Part shown: positions 63,445 to 64,000 of the stretch, piece by piece
How the letters are laid out: each line of letters begins with the position of its first letter
Position numbering within the stretch: the stretch's first letter is position 1
Assembly: GCF_000701265.1 (NCBI RefSeq)
Contig: NZ_KL370760.1
Span: 119,921-183,920 of the forward strand
Source of the DNA: Legionella wadsworthii DSM 21896 = ATCC 33877
Lineage (GTDB): Bacteria; Pseudomonadota; Gammaproteobacteria; Legionellales; Legionellaceae
Length of the DNA: 64,000 nucleotides
Direction of reading: 5' to 3'
Position numbers and translations under genes: made by a program
Notes under the pieces: model-generated
Seen by the model: the letters and a program-made list of their open reading frames with translations, nothing else
What the model was told of the DNA's origin: nothing
Databases searched by the model: none

Positions 63445-64000
63445 TTAGGAATATATGGGAGACTCTGTATAGGATTCTTTGGACTTTTTAAATAAAGAGC
63501 CCCATTCTTCAACCGTTTTTTCTACCATGTCGCTAAAGTTTTCCGATTTCATAAATGCTCGAAACCGTCCATAAACTGAATTGGTTGCTTCGCTGCGGCT
63601 TTCATTTGCTTCAGGGCGCTCTAATACGATTTGCATTATTTTTTCAATACGAACCACATTATCCTTTCCGGAAGATGGATTGATCATTAAATCAAAAATT
63701 TGTTTTATTCCCCCAGGGCTGCCTGTTGTTTCAGAGAAAAACATAGGAGTCCAGCTTGAAGTGGTCTCCACTGAATTAAACAATCCTTTTTCATTGATTA
63801 AGGGGTGTAGGGCATCATAAAGACGAGTACAATTGGCATTTCCTAATTGTCGCGCGACCAAGCGGCAAAGGAGTGTATTTTCGGAAAATAAATATTCTTT
63901 AACTTTTTTATGGCCGCCAATAAATATATTTTTTACTTCATTATCAGTCGCCATCCGATCATCATTTTTAAGTGCCCGCTCATTATCCAATCGCTTTTTA
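63445..64000 (-). CDS. hypothetical protein, truncated by the window edge
   Basis: The frame is open to the end of the window, so the N-terminus is missing; an internal TTG at 63990 is not a necessary start. The visible 185 residues are soluble and helical (LFSENTLLCRLVARQLG, KIMQIVLERPEANES). No family is recognised. By position it could be a large Legionella protein; the C-terminus (KKSKESYTESPIYS) is hydrophilic. Confidence 0.55.
   Translation of the reverse strand, partial: KKRLDNERALKNDDRMATDNEVKNIFIGGHKKVKEYLFSENTLLCRLVARQLGNANCTRLYDALHPLINEKGLFNSVETTSSWTPMFFSETTGSPGGIKQIFDLMINPSSGKDNVVRIEKIMQIVLERPEANESRSEATNSVYGRFRAFMKSENFSDMVEKTVEEWGSLFKKSKESYTESPIYS

Overview
This window is almost certainly a chromosomal segment of a Legionella species. 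It is AT-rich, and its tmRNA encodes the tag ANDENFAGGEAIAA. It carries a ProQ/FinO-domain protein resembling RocC next to a tkt-gap-pgk-pyk cluster. It is also dense with proteins built like Dot/Icm effectors: eukaryotic-type domains, acidic C-termini, no signal peptides. All family assignments come from reading motifs by eye; no search was run.

Layout. (1) 1-34.9 kb is an accessory region of single, unlinked genes separated by gene debris and small repeats. Effector-like proteins include a Tgl-type transglutaminase (1.8 kb), a protein with two pertussis-toxin-S1-like ADP-ribosyltransferase modules (8.3 kb), a nuclease with a bipartite nuclear localisation signal (10 kb), an F-box-like protein (11.7 kb), an ankyrin protein (15 kb), two HExxH metalloproteases (17.1 and 20.4 kb), a GETH/GAHH protein (26 kb), a papain-fold plus pentapeptide-repeat protein (28.8 kb), a kinase-like protein (30.8 kb) and a papain-like cysteine protease (32.9 kb). 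Among them are envelope genes (AI-2E transporter, two beta-barrel proteins, a GH17-like glucanase, an MHS-type transporter) and a LemA/TPM operon. (2) About 35.2-49.05 kb is an integrated element at the 3' end of ssrA. It has a P4-type integrase, AlpA, a CHC2 primase domain protein, a TOPRIM-helicase protein and a lone terminase small subunit. Its cargo is two defence-like modules: a winged-helix/nucleotidyltransferase/metallophosphoesterase operon, and a two-methyltransferase operon ending in a GIY-YIG-helicase fusion. (3) 49.05-64 kb is core chromosome: ssrA, prlC, tkt, gap, pgk, pyk, tRNA-Gly, rocC-like, dapB, plus a roughly 1-kb tandem repeat array.

Gene interplay. The glycolytic genes run together, with pyk overlapping pgk. 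In the island, several junctions overlap by 8 nt, which suggests translational coupling in both defence-like modules. A 28-bp dyad precedes the winged-helix gene, a perfect 17-bp palindrome precedes the methyltransferase operon, and a symmetric array of six TGTCTT-type hexamers lies beside the replication gene. The least familiar items are the tandem ADP-ribosyltransferase protein, the nuclear-targeted nuclease, the nucleotidyltransferase/phosphoesterase operon and the split methyltransferase/GIY-YIG-helicase operon.
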